The notes below the pieces were generated by a model. It was given only the letters and a program-made list of their open reading frames with translations. It searched no databases and was not told the DNA's origin. Made by a program: the position numbers and the translations under genes. Of a DNA stretch of 6,938 nt, positions 1 through 6,133 are shown piece after piece. Position 1 is the first letter of the stretch. Every line of letters begins with the position of its first letter. Source of the stretch: Omnitrophica WOR_2 bacterium RIFCSPLOWO2_12_FULL_51_8 (lineage in GTDB: Bacteria; Omnitrophota; Gorgyraeia; Gygaellales; Profunditerraquicolaceae); NCBI GenBank assembly GCA_001805895.1, contig MHHD01000050.1:1-6938 (forward strand), in the 5' to 3' direction.

Positions 1-221
1 TCAAAAAATACCTGGCTCCCCTTTTAAAGAAGATTCACGGCTCATCGCAGCATATCGGGAAAGCCCCCTTTAAACCGGCGGCAGCCAAGGCCCCGCGGAA
101 AAAGCCCGACCCGCTGCAGGAGCTGCGCGCGAAATTAGCCGGGGCAGTCGAGAGCGAGGCCTTTGAGGAAGCGGCTAAACTGCGCGACCAGATTAATGCC
201 CTGGAGGGAGGCAAAAAATGA
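1..221 (+). CDS. mcsA: McsA, zinc-finger/UVR-domain activator of protein arginine kinase (3' end only)
   Basis: This is the last 72 codons of a gene that begins before the window; the frame is open from position 3 and stops at TGA 219-221. In Firmicutes McsA binds and activates the arginine kinase McsB and helps deliver it to ClpC, in the cytoplasm. The visible part has two pieces. The first is the segment with LAPLLKKIHGSSQHIGKAP, typical of McsA between the zinc-binding half and the tail. The second is a C-terminal UVR motif with FEEAAKLRDQI, a short helical hairpin also found in UvrB, UvrC and ClpC. A basic, Ala/Pro-rich linker joins them. The CxxC zinc clusters expected in the N-terminal half lie outside the window and cannot be checked. 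The stop overlaps the mcsB start (ATGA), which implies translational coupling. UvrB/UvrC fragments share the UVR motif, but the IHG..H.GK segment and the mcsB neighbour make McsA much more likely. Confidence 0.9.
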   Translation, partial: KKYLAPLLKKIHGSSQHIGKAPFKPAAAKAPRKKPDPLQELRAKLAGAVESEAFEEAAKLRDQINALEGGKK

Positions 222-1267
222 ATATCAATGACCTCCTGAACCATACCAGCGAATGGCTCAAGGGCAGCGGCCCTAACGCGGATATCGTAATCTCCAGCCG
301 CATCCGGCTTGCCCGGAATTTAGAGAAAATCCCTTTCCCGCACTGGGCAGGCAAGGATAAAAGAGAAGAAGTTTTGAAAACTATCGAGCAGGCGCTCTCC
401 GGCCTGGAGCACCTGAAGCAGGGCGTCATCTTAAGGCTGGCGGGTATGGATAATCTGGACAAGCAATTCTTGGTGGAGCGCCACCTGATGAGCCTGGAGC
501 ACGCCCAAAAGACCAACTATAAGGCGATTGCCGTGGACAGTGAAGAGGTGCTGGCAGTGATGGTCAACGAGGAGGACCATATCCGCATGCAGGTAATGCA
601 GTCGGGATTCAATCTTTTCGAGGCCTGGAATATCATTAACCAGATCGATGACTATCTGGCCAAGGGGCTGCGTTTTGCCTTTTCGCCGGAGTGGGGTTAT
701 CTAACCGCCTGCCCGACCAACACCGGCACCGGTATGCGCGGCTCGGTAATGCTGCATTTGCCGGCGCTGGTGATGACCCGCCAGGTCGACCGGGTCCTGG
801 CGGCTATCGCCAAGCTGAGTTTTACTACCCGCGGCCTCTACGGAGAGGGGACGCAGGCCACGGGAAATTTTTTCCAGATCTCCAACCAGGTTTCCTTAGG
901 CCGCAGCGAACCGGAGATCATCGATAGTATCAACGGGATCATCCAGCAGATCATCGAGCAGGAAAACCAGGCGCGGGAAGCCATCTCGGCAAAGAATAAG
1001 CCGGTTCTGGAGGACCGGATTAACCGCAGCCTGGGGATTTTAAAAAGCGCGCGGATTATTTCCAGCCAGGAAACCGCGGAGCTGTTGTCAATGCTGAGGC
1101 TGGGCATTGATATGGGCGTGATCAAAGACATTGACCGCAGGCGGGTGAACGAATTGTTCATCATTACCCAGCCGGCGCACCTGCAGAAATTAGAGAGCAA
1201 GAAATTATCGTCCGAAGAACGGGATGTCAAACGGGCGGAGCTGATTAGGAACAAGCTGAATATTTAA
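218..1267 (+). CDS. mcsB: McsB, protein arginine kinase
   Basis: A 349-residue member of the phosphagen (guanidino) kinase family that transfers phosphate from ATP to arginine side chains of proteins, marking them for ClpC-ClpP degradation. Family landmarks are in order: nucleotide-binding SSRIRLARN (residues 26-34), the acidic NEEDHIRMQ (117-125) that contacts the guanidinium, CPTNTGTGMRG (165-175) with the family's active-site cysteine at 165, and the GLYGEGTQATGNFFQISNQ stretch (207-225). The C-terminal domain ends with RDVKRA (335-340), matching the RDxxRA allosteric phosphoarginine-sensing motif known in Firmicutes McsB. That motif argues against a creatine or arginine kinase for free metabolites, as do the length (close to the 363 residues of the Bacillus protein) and the neighbours. 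The ATG at 218 overlaps the mcsA stop and has a strong ribosome binding site, GGGAGG at 206-211, six bases upstream. clpC follows after 20 bases, so the three genes are probably one operon. Nothing looks broken. Confidence 0.97.
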   Translation: MNINDLLNHTSEWLKGSGPNADIVISSRIRLARNLEKIPFPHWAGKDKREEVLKTIEQALSGLEHLKQGVILRLAGMDNLDKQFLVERHLMSLEHAQKTNYKAIAVDSEEVLAVMVNEEDHIRMQVMQSGFNLFEAWNIINQIDDYLAKGLRFAFSPEWGYLTACPTNTGTGMRGSVMLHLPALVMTRQVDRVLAAIAKLSFTTRGLYGEGTQATGNFFQISNQVSLGRSEPEIIDSINGIIQQIIEQENQAREAISAKNKPVLEDRINRSLGILKSARIISSQETAELLSMLRLGIDMGVIKDIDRRRVNELFIITQPAHLQKLESKKLSSEERDVKRAELIRNKLNI

Positions 1268-1287
1268 AAAGAGAAAAGGGGCATACA

Positions 1288-3744
1288 ATGTTTAATCGAT
1301 TTACTGAACGCGCGAGAAAAGTAATTATCCTGGCTAAGGAAGAGGCCAGGCGCTTTAATCATGATTATATCGGCACCGAGCATATCCTTCTGGGCCTGAT
1401 CCGCGAGGGCGAAGGGGTGGCTGCCGCGGTCCTGCAGAAGATAGGGGTTTCGCTGGAAAATATCCGGCTGGAGATCGAAAAATTAGTGCAGCCCGGCCCA
1501 ACTACGCAGATTATCGGCGATATCCCCTTTACCCCGCGGGCGAAAAAGGCGCTGGAACTGGCGGCGGAGGAGGCGCGTTCCCTCGGCCACAATTATATCG
1601 GCACCGAGCATATCCTTCTGGGCCTGATCCGCGAGGGCGAAGGCATTGCCTCGCAGGTCCTGTTAAATTTAGGCATGGACCTGAATAGGGTAAGGAACGA
1701 AGTGATGGAGCTTTTGGGTTCGGCGCTCCCGGGCATCAGCCAGGGGGGCGGCCAGCAGGCAAGGACTAAAACTCCGGCGCTGGACGCCTTTGGCCGCGAC
1801 CTGACTGCTTTGGCTAAGGAAAATAAGCTTGACCCGGTGATCGACCGCACCCAGGAGATCGAGCGGGTAATCCAGATCTTGAGCCGGCGCACCAAAAACA
1901 ACCCGGTGCTACTGGGCGAGGCGGGCGTAGGTAAGACCGCTATCGTCGAGGGGCTGGCCCAGGAGATCGTGGCAGGAAACGTCCCGGAGATATTAAGGGG
2001 CAAACGGATCGTCGTCCTGGACCTGGCCTTGATGGTAGCGGGGACAAAATACCGCGGCCAGTTCGAGGAGCGGATCAAGGCGGTAATGGAAGAGATTAAA
2101 CGTTCGCAGGACGTGGTCATTTTTATCGACGAGCTGCATACCTTAGTCGGCGCCGGCGCGGCCGAAGGCGCGATTGACGCCTCCAATATCATGAAGCCGG
2201 CGCTTTCGCGCGGCGAGATGCAGTGCATCGGCGCGACAACCATGGATGAGTACCGCAAATACATCGAGAGGGACGCGGCCCTGGAGCGCCGCTTCCAGAC
2301 AATTATGGTCGAGCCGCCGACCGTGGAACAGACTATCGCGATACTGAAGGGCCTGCGCGATAAATACGAGGCGCATCACCGCGTCAATTTCCGCGACGAT
2401 GCCCTGGAAGCAGCCGCGAAATTATCCGACCGTTATATTTCCGGCAGGTTCCTGCCGGACAAGGCCATCGACCTGATCGACGAAGCCGGTTCCCGGGCGC
2501 GCCTGAATGTCCTGATCGTGCCGCCGGAGATAAAGAAATTGGAGGGGAAGGTAGAGAATTTAAGGAAGGAAAAAGAAGCCCTGATTAAATCGCAGGACTT
2601 TGAGAAGGCGGCGTCTTTGCGCGACCAGGAGCGCCTCACCCGCCAGGAACTGGAGCAGTTAAACAAGGAGTGGTCGCAGGCCAAGGATAAGATGCGCCCG
2701 GAGGTCGGCGAAGAGGAGATTGCCAAGATCGTCTCCCAGTGGACGGGGATACCGATCTTCCGGCTGGAGGAAAAAGAGAGCGAAAAATTATTGAAGATTG
2801 AAGAGGAGCTGCATCAGCGGGTGGTCGGGCAGGAAGAGGCGATCAGCGCCATCGCCCACGCGGTGAGGCGTTCGCGCGCGGGGATTAAGGACCCCAAGCG
2901 GCCGATCGGTTCGTTTGTCTTCCTCGGCCCTACCGGTGTGGGCAAGACGCTCCTGGCGCGCGCGCTGGCGGAATTTATGTTCGGCGACGAAGACGCCCTC
3001 CTGCAGTTGGATATGTCGGAGTATATGGAAAAGTTTAATGTCTCGCGCCTGATCGGCGCGCCTCCGGGATATGTGGGTTACGAGGAGGGCGGCCAGCTGA
3101 CCGAGCGGGTCAGGCGCCGGCCCTACGCGGTGATCCTGCTGGATGAGATTGAAAAGGCGCATCCGGACGTGTTTAATCTGCTGCTGCAGGTCTTTGAAGA
3201 CGGGAGGCTGACCGACAGCTTCGGCAGAAAAGTAGATTTTAAAAATACGGTATTGATTATGACCTCTAACGTGGGGGCGGAATTAATCCGTAAGACCGGC
3301 TCCCTGGGTTTTAAACAGCAGAGGCAGGAATTGACTTACCAGGAAATGAAGGATAAATTGCTGGAAGAGGTAAAGCATACCTTTAAACCGGAGTTCTTAA
3401 ACCGTATTGACGATATCATCGTCTTCCGGCAGCTGAGCAAGGAGGATCTGGGGCGGATCGTGGAAATAGAAATCGGCCTGGTGGCCCAGAGGCTCAAAGA
3501 GCAGAATATTTCCCTGGAGGTAACGTCGGAGGCCAAAGAGCTCTTGATCGAGAAGGGCTTTGACCCCGTGTTCGGGGCGCGGCCCTTAAAGAGGACCATC
3601 CAGAGGTTCCTGGAGGACCCGCTGGCCTCGGATATTATCTCCAAGAAATTTAAAGATGGTTCCCAGATAAAAGTCAGCCGTAAAAACGAAGAGCTAGTTT
3701 TTGATCAAGTCGAGTCAAATCCCCCTGCGCCAATCAACCCTTAG
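1288..3744 (+). CDS. clpC: ClpC, AAA+ protein unfoldase (HSP100 family)
   Basis: An 818-residue cytoplasmic HSP100 that unfolds marked proteins and threads them into ClpP. Two Clp_N repeats (about 3-75 and 80-145) share IGTEHILLGLIREGEG; Glu31 and Glu107 match the phosphoarginine-binding glutamates of the Bacillus ClpC N-domain. The first AAA+ module has Walker A GEAGVGKT (210-217), Walker B VVIFIDE (276-282) and an arginine-finger pair ERR (333-335). The middle domain (about 415-465) is a coiled coil with the UVR motif DFEKAASLRDQ (437-447), the docking site for adaptors such as MecA or McsB. The second module has GPTGVGKT (547-554), VILLDEIEK (615-623) and sensor 2 GARPLKR (763-769). LGF at 673-675 is the likely ClpP-docking loop. 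UVR plus short middle domain plus LGF separate it from ClpB, which does not bind ClpP. The C-terminal tail is proline-rich. The ATG has AAAAGGGG (1274-1281) six bases upstream. Length fits Bacillus ClpC (810). Confidence 0.97.
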   Translation: MFNRFTERARKVIILAKEEARRFNHDYIGTEHILLGLIREGEGVAAAVLQKIGVSLENIRLEIEKLVQPGPTTQIIGDIPFTPRAKKALELAAEEARSLGHNYIGTEHILLGLIREGEGIASQVLLNLGMDLNRVRNEVMELLGSALPGISQGGGQQARTKTPALDAFGRDLTALAKENKLDPVIDRTQEIERVIQILSRRTKNNPVLLGEAGVGKTAIVEGLAQEIVAGNVPEILRGKRIVVLDLALMVAGTKYRGQFEERIKAVMEEIKRSQDVVIFIDELHTLVGAGAAEGAIDASNIMKPALSRGEMQCIGATTMDEYRKYIERDAALERRFQTIMVEPPTVEQTIAILKGLRDKYEAHHRVNFRDDALEAAAKLSDRYISGRFLPDKAIDLIDEAGSRARLNVLIVPPEIKKLEGKVENLRKEKEALIKSQDFEKAASLRDQERLTRQELEQLNKEWSQAKDKMRPEVGEEEIAKIVSQWTGIPIFRLEEKESEKLLKIEEELHQRVVGQEEAISAIAHAVRRSRAGIKDPKRPIGSFVFLGPTGVGKTLLARALAEFMFGDEDALLQLDMSEYMEKFNVSRLIGAPPGYVGYEEGGQLTERVRRRPYAVILLDEIEKAHPDVFNLLLQVFEDGRLTDSFGRKVDFKNTVLIMTSNVGAELIRKTGSLGFKQQRQELTYQEMKDKLLEEVKHTFKPEFLNRIDDIIVFRQLSKEDLGRIVEIEIGLVAQRLKEQNISLEVTSEAKELLIEKGFDPVFGARPLKRTIQRFLEDPLASDIISKKFKDGSQIKVSRKNEELVFDQVESNPPAPINP
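1364..1415 (+). repeat. 52-bp perfect direct repeat, copy 1 (first Clp_N repeat of clpC)
   Basis: These 52 bases are identical to 1592-1643, exactly 228 bases (76 codons) downstream in the same frame. They encode YIGTEHILLGLIREGEG, the core of the first Clp_N repeat. The protein-level duplication is an ordinary family property, but identity at every synonymous position is more than protein conservation needs. The flanking codons diverge at once on both sides. Confidence 0.9.
1592..1643 (+). repeat. 52-bp perfect direct repeat, copy 2 (second Clp_N repeat of clpC)
   Basis: Second copy of the 52-base identical stretch at 1364-1415, in frame within the second Clp_N repeat. The bases beside it differ from copy 1: A versus G before it, C versus G after it. 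Confidence 0.9.
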
Positions 3745-3768
3745 GTGGTAGGTATGGCTTCGGGGGAT
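3719..3768 (+). other. possible hairpin spanning the end of clpC
   Basis: ATCCCCC (3719-3725) pairs with GGGGGAT (3762-3768), and inside it GCCA (3729-3732) pairs with TGGC (3755-3758), separated by a symmetric three-by-three internal loop. The stem therefore covers the last codons and stop of clpC. There is no T-run after it, so it is not a standard intrinsic terminator. It might be an mRNA 3'-end stabiliser or the remains of an inserted element; a chance match is possible. Confidence 0.35.
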
Positions 3769-3779
3769 AAATTCGCACA

Positions 3780-3825
3780 TTGACTTACTCGTCCGCCAAA
3801 TAACTGTGGCGGATTCGTAAGTCAA
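3780..3825 (+). repeat. imperfect palindrome / strong hairpin between clpC and mlaE
   Basis: The 18-base left arm TTGACTTACTCGTCCGCC (3780-3797) pairs with the right arm GGCGGATTCGTAAGTCAA (3808-3825). The pairing is nine perfect pairs, a three-base mismatch bubble, six perfect pairs and a ten-base loop (3798-3807). The right arm ends ten bases before the mlaE start. No T-run follows, so Rho-independent termination is doubtful. It fills about half of the 91-base gap and looks like a transcript-folding signal or a small dispersed palindromic repeat. Confidence 0.75.
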
Positions 3826-3835
3826 GCGCTCATTT

Positions 3836-4618
3836 ATGAAAAAATTCTTTATTGCTGTCGGCAGAGAGGCGATCAGCTTTTTTTACTTCCTGGGCGGCCT
3901 GGCCAATCTGACGGGACACACCTTTTACTGGCTTTTTGTGCCACCGTTTAGAAAGGACCGGGTCTTTGAGCAGGCGAAAAAGGCCGGCTACGACAGCCTC
4001 CTCTTGGTCTCTCTGATCGCGTTTTTTATCGGCGTAATTTTGGCCCTGCAGACGGCGGTAATGATGCAGCGCCTGGGCTCGGAGATGTATATCGCCAGCA
4101 TCGTGGCCATTTCCATCGTCCGGGAATTAGGCCCGGTGATTACCGCCCTGGTAGTCGCCGGCCGGGTGGGCGCGGCGATTGCCGCGGAGATCGGCTCGAT
4201 GCAGGTTACCGAGCAGATCGACGCTTTGGAGAGCTTCGCCACCAACCCGATTAAATACTTAGTCGTGCCGCGCCTCCTGGCCCTGACCGTAACCGTGCCG
4301 ATTCTGACCATCTATTCAGACCTGGTAGGGATCCTTGGCGGCTACCTCATTTGCGTCTATAAATTAGGTATTTCTTCGAGCATGTACCTGCATATTACCT
4401 TTGACGGACTGCAACTCAAAGACGTCTTCACCGGTTTGTTCAAGACCTTTTTCTTCGGGATGATCATCGCCTTTGTCAGCTGTTACGAAGGTTTTAACGT
4501 GGAGGGCGGGGCCGAGGGCGTAGGCAAGGCGACGATGCGCGCGGTCGTTTCGGCGTTCATCCTGATTATCGCCGCGGACTGCTTCCTTACCGCGATCTTT
4601 TATTTTGTATTTCCATAA
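3836..4618 (+). CDS. mlaE: MlaE-family ABC transporter permease (phospholipid/MCE transport)
   Basis: A 260-residue integral inner-membrane permease of the MlaE family. In the Mla system a dimer of this subunit works with the MlaF ATPase and an MlaD ring to move phospholipids between the inner and outer membranes. Seen here are an N-terminal interfacial helix region (about 10-35), then hydrophobic segments at about 53-73, 85-115, 143-175, 200-216 and 236-259. The family signature runs across 96-131 with RELGPVITALVVAGRVGAA followed by AEIGSMQVTEQIDAL. SCYEGFNVEGGAEGVG (215-230) is also typical. An in-frame TAA at 3818-3820 with no start codon before the ATG fixes the start, although no Shine-Dalgarno sequence is visible just upstream. 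The gene is separated from clpC by a hairpin and from mlaF by a 116-base repeat-filled gap. Plant TGD1 and mycobacterial YrbE are in the same superfamily; the mlaF-mlaD neighbours support the bacterial Mla assignment. Confidence 0.95.
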   Translation: MKKFFIAVGREAISFFYFLGGLANLTGHTFYWLFVPPFRKDRVFEQAKKAGYDSLLLVSLIAFFIGVILALQTAVMMQRLGSEMYIASIVAISIVRELGPVITALVVAGRVGAAIAAEIGSMQVTEQIDALESFATNPIKYLVVPRLLALTVTVPILTIYSDLVGILGGYLICVYKLGISSSMYLHITFDGLQLKDVFTGLFKTFFFGMIIAFVSCYEGFNVEGGAEGVGKATMRAVVSAFILIIAADCFLTAIFYFVFP

Positions 4619-4630
4619 TTCGCAGGTGAT

Positions 4631-4716
4631 CACAGATGAAAAAATACAGATGACCGCAGATATCTTAAGACGTTATCTGTGCCAATCTCGCATCTTCTTA
4701 TCTGCGATCATCTGTG
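4631..4716 (+). repeat. CACAGATGA-type intergenic repeat in inverted arrangement between mlaE and mlaF
   Basis: ACAGATGACCGCAGATA (4646-4662) pairs with TATCTGCGATCATCTGT (4699-4715) with one mismatch, leaving a 36-base loop. A further CACAGATGA lies at 4631-4639 on the left, and an opposite-facing TTATCTGTG at 4673-4681 in the loop. So several copies of one short word occur in both orientations, which is more than a simple terminator needs. Similar ACAGAT/ATCTGTG-rich intergenic repeats are, from general knowledge, common in environmental bacterial genomes. This one occupies most of the 116-base gap (4619-4734). Confidence 0.75.
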
Positions 4717-4734
4717 TAAACTAGAATAGTTACG

Positions 4735-5496
4735 ATGATTGATATCAGGAATGTGACTAAAACTTTAGGCGAACGCAGGGTCTTGAACGGACTGAGCCTG
4801 AAGATCGAGAAGGGCATTACCTGCGTGGTTATCGGCCGCTCCGGCTGCGGCAAAAGCGTCTTATTGAAGCACATCGTGGGGATTATGCGCCCGGAGAGCG
4901 GCGAGGTGGTTGTCGCCGGCAAGGACGTGCCAAAATTAAACGATGAAGAGCTGGACCAACTGCGCATGAAGATCGGCCTGGTCTTTCAGGGCGGGGCGCT
5001 CTTTGATTCGCTGACCGTGGCGGAAAACGTTGGTTTCGGCCTGATCGAACATGAGCATATCAACCGCAAGGAATTGCTGGAAAGGGCGGAGGAATCCTTA
5101 TGTTTAGTCGGCCTCTGCGGGATCGGGAACCTGATGCCCTCGGAATTAAGCGGCGGGATGAAAAAAAGGGTATCCCTGGCGCGCGCCATCTGCATCAAGC
5201 CGGAAATCATCCTCTATGACGAGCCTACGACGGGCGTAGACCCGATCACCGCCGACAGCATCAACGAACTGATTAAAGACCTGCATGACAGGCTGAAGGT
5301 TACCTCGATCGTAGTGACCCACGATATGACCAGCGCTTACAAGGTGGCGGATCGGATCGCTATGCTTTATCAGGGCAAGATTATCGCCGAAGGCACTGCC
5401 GAAGAAATCAAGAATTCGGAACACCCGGTGGTGCGCCAGTTTGTCAATGGCCTGGCCAAGGGGCCGATTACCGAGACGCTGGGCACCTTTAAGTAA
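4735..5496 (+). CDS. mlaF: MlaF-family ABC transporter ATPase (phospholipid/MCE transport)
   Basis: A 253-residue cytoplasmic ATPase that should dimerise under the MlaE permease and power lipid transfer. All nucleotide-binding elements are present and intact: Walker A GRSGCGKS (34-41), Q-loop glutamine 85 in VFQGGALFDSLTVAENVGF, ABC signature LSGGM (138-142), Walker B IILYDEP with catalytic Glu163, D-loop GVDP (167-170) and H-loop His196 in VVTHDM. The FQGGALFDSLTV stretch and the tail with VRQFVNGLAKGPI (233-245) are characteristic of MlaF rather than of amino-acid or metal transporters. The length is near the 269 residues of E. coli MlaF. An in-frame TAA at 4717-4719 and no other ATG, GTG or TTG before it leave the ATG at 4735 as the first possible start; no clear Shine-Dalgarno precedes it. 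mlaD follows after 25 bases. Confidence 0.96.
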   Translation: MIDIRNVTKTLGERRVLNGLSLKIEKGITCVVIGRSGCGKSVLLKHIVGIMRPESGEVVVAGKDVPKLNDEELDQLRMKIGLVFQGGALFDSLTVAENVGFGLIEHEHINRKELLERAEESLCLVGLCGIGNLMPSELSGGMKKRVSLARAICIKPEIILYDEPTTGVDPITADSINELIKDLHDRLKVTSIVVTHDMTSAYKVADRIAMLYQGKIIAEGTAEEIKNSEHPVVRQFVNGLAKGPITETLGTFK

Positions 5497-5510
5497 GTAT
5501 ATAATAATCC

Positions 5511-5515
5511 GGAGG
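5511..5515 (+). promoter_or_regulatory. strong ribosome binding site for mlaD
   Basis: GGAGG ends six bases before the ATG at 5522 and fixes the mlaD start. It contrasts with mlaE and mlaF, which have no recognisable Shine-Dalgarno sequence. Confidence 0.85.
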
Positions 5516-5521
5516 TAAAAA

Positions 5522-6133
5522 ATGATATTCGGGAAAACCAAATTAGAGTTTAAAGTCGGCCTTTTTGTCTTTATCGGCGTGGTGATTCTCTCGACCTTTG
5601 TGCTGTTAATCGGTAAATTTGAGACCTGGACCGCCGGCTACCGCGTGAACTTTATTTTTAATTTCGTCAACGGGGTAAAGTTAGGCGCCCCGGTGAGGTT
5701 TGCCGGCGTGGATGTGGGCGAGGTCAAGGACCTAAAGTTCTTTTTTGACAGCATAGACGCGAAGACCAAGGTCAATATCGTCTGCTGGATCAAGAAACAA
5801 GTCAAAATCCCCATGGATTCTTTGGTCTGGGTAAACACCCTGGGTCTATTGGGCGAGAAATATATCGAGGTGATGCCGGGGAAGGACTATGCCAATATAC
5901 TGCCGGCAAACCAGAGCCTCAGGGGCGATGACCCGGTGCCGATGCAGGAGGTGACCAAGCTGGCTAAGGATATCGTGCTCAGGATAGATGAGGCGACTGC
6001 CAAGATCATGCGCCACGAAGGCACCCTGGGGAAACTGATTTTTCAGGATAATATCTACAACGAGCTGGAGGCGTTTGCCAGCGATATCCGCCAGCATCCC
6101 TGGAAGCTGTTTTACCGGCCGAAAGAAGACTAA
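5522..6133 (+). CDS. mlaD: MlaD-like MCE-domain lipid-binding protein
   Basis: A 203-residue membrane-anchored subunit of the Mla transporter. In studied systems six MlaD copies form a ring in the periplasm with a central pore for lipid passage. A short basic N-terminus and one membrane segment (about 11-31, uncleaved anchor) come first, then a single MCE domain at about 38-118. The domain core has NGVKLGAPVRFAGVDVGEV (50-68), the hallmark Gly/Val-rich strand, and LGLLGEKYIEVMPG (107-120). The C-terminal part (about 140-203) is mainly helical, with GTLGKLIFQDNIYNEL (167-182) and an HPWKLFYRP end (192-200). I recall this tail from short MCE proteins of several diderm phyla. One MCE domain and the small size fit MlaD, not multi-domain PqiB or YebT. 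The start is set by GGAGG six bases upstream. The stop TAA shares its last base with the radA start. Confidence 0.92.
   Translation: MIFGKTKLEFKVGLFVFIGVVILSTFVLLIGKFETWTAGYRVNFIFNFVNGVKLGAPVRFAGVDVGEVKDLKFFFDSIDAKTKVNIVCWIKKQVKIPMDSLVWVNTLGLLGEKYIEVMPGKDYANILPANQSLRGDDPVPMQEVTKLAKDIVLRIDEATAKIMRHEGTLGKLIFQDNIYNELEAFASDIRQHPWKLFYRPKED

Noticed and set aside
838..1254. 138-codon open frame on the minus strand inside mcsB
   Set aside because: It is antisense to conserved McsB sequence, with no recognisable motif and no ribosome binding site that I could see.
1593..2264. 223-codon open frame on the minus strand inside clpC
   Set aside because: It lies wholly opposite the conserved first AAA+ module of ClpC, has no recognisable domain, and is rich in Ser/Ile/Arg as expected for an antisense shadow of GC-biased codons.
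3780..3808. TTGACT as a -35 promoter box upstream of mlaE
   Set aside because: No acceptable -10 box lies 15-18 bases downstream (the best is TAACTG), and the TTGACT is explained as part of the palindrome arm.
3780..3835. Rho-independent terminator after clpC
   Set aside because: The stem is good but it is followed by GCGCTCATTT and then the mlaE start, without a T-run, so I list it as a hairpin or repeat rather than a terminator.
4619..4734. CRISPR array or tRNA/small RNA gene in the mlaE-mlaF gap
   Set aside because: The repeated words are short, irregularly spaced and in both orientations, and no cloverleaf or repeat-spacer pattern is present.
5500..5505. TATAAT as a -10 promoter box before mlaD
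   Set aside because: There is no -35-like sequence at 16-18 bases upstream (CGCTGG region in the mlaF end), and a start from it would begin in or next to the mlaD ribosome binding site. It is most likely chance in an AT-rich gap.
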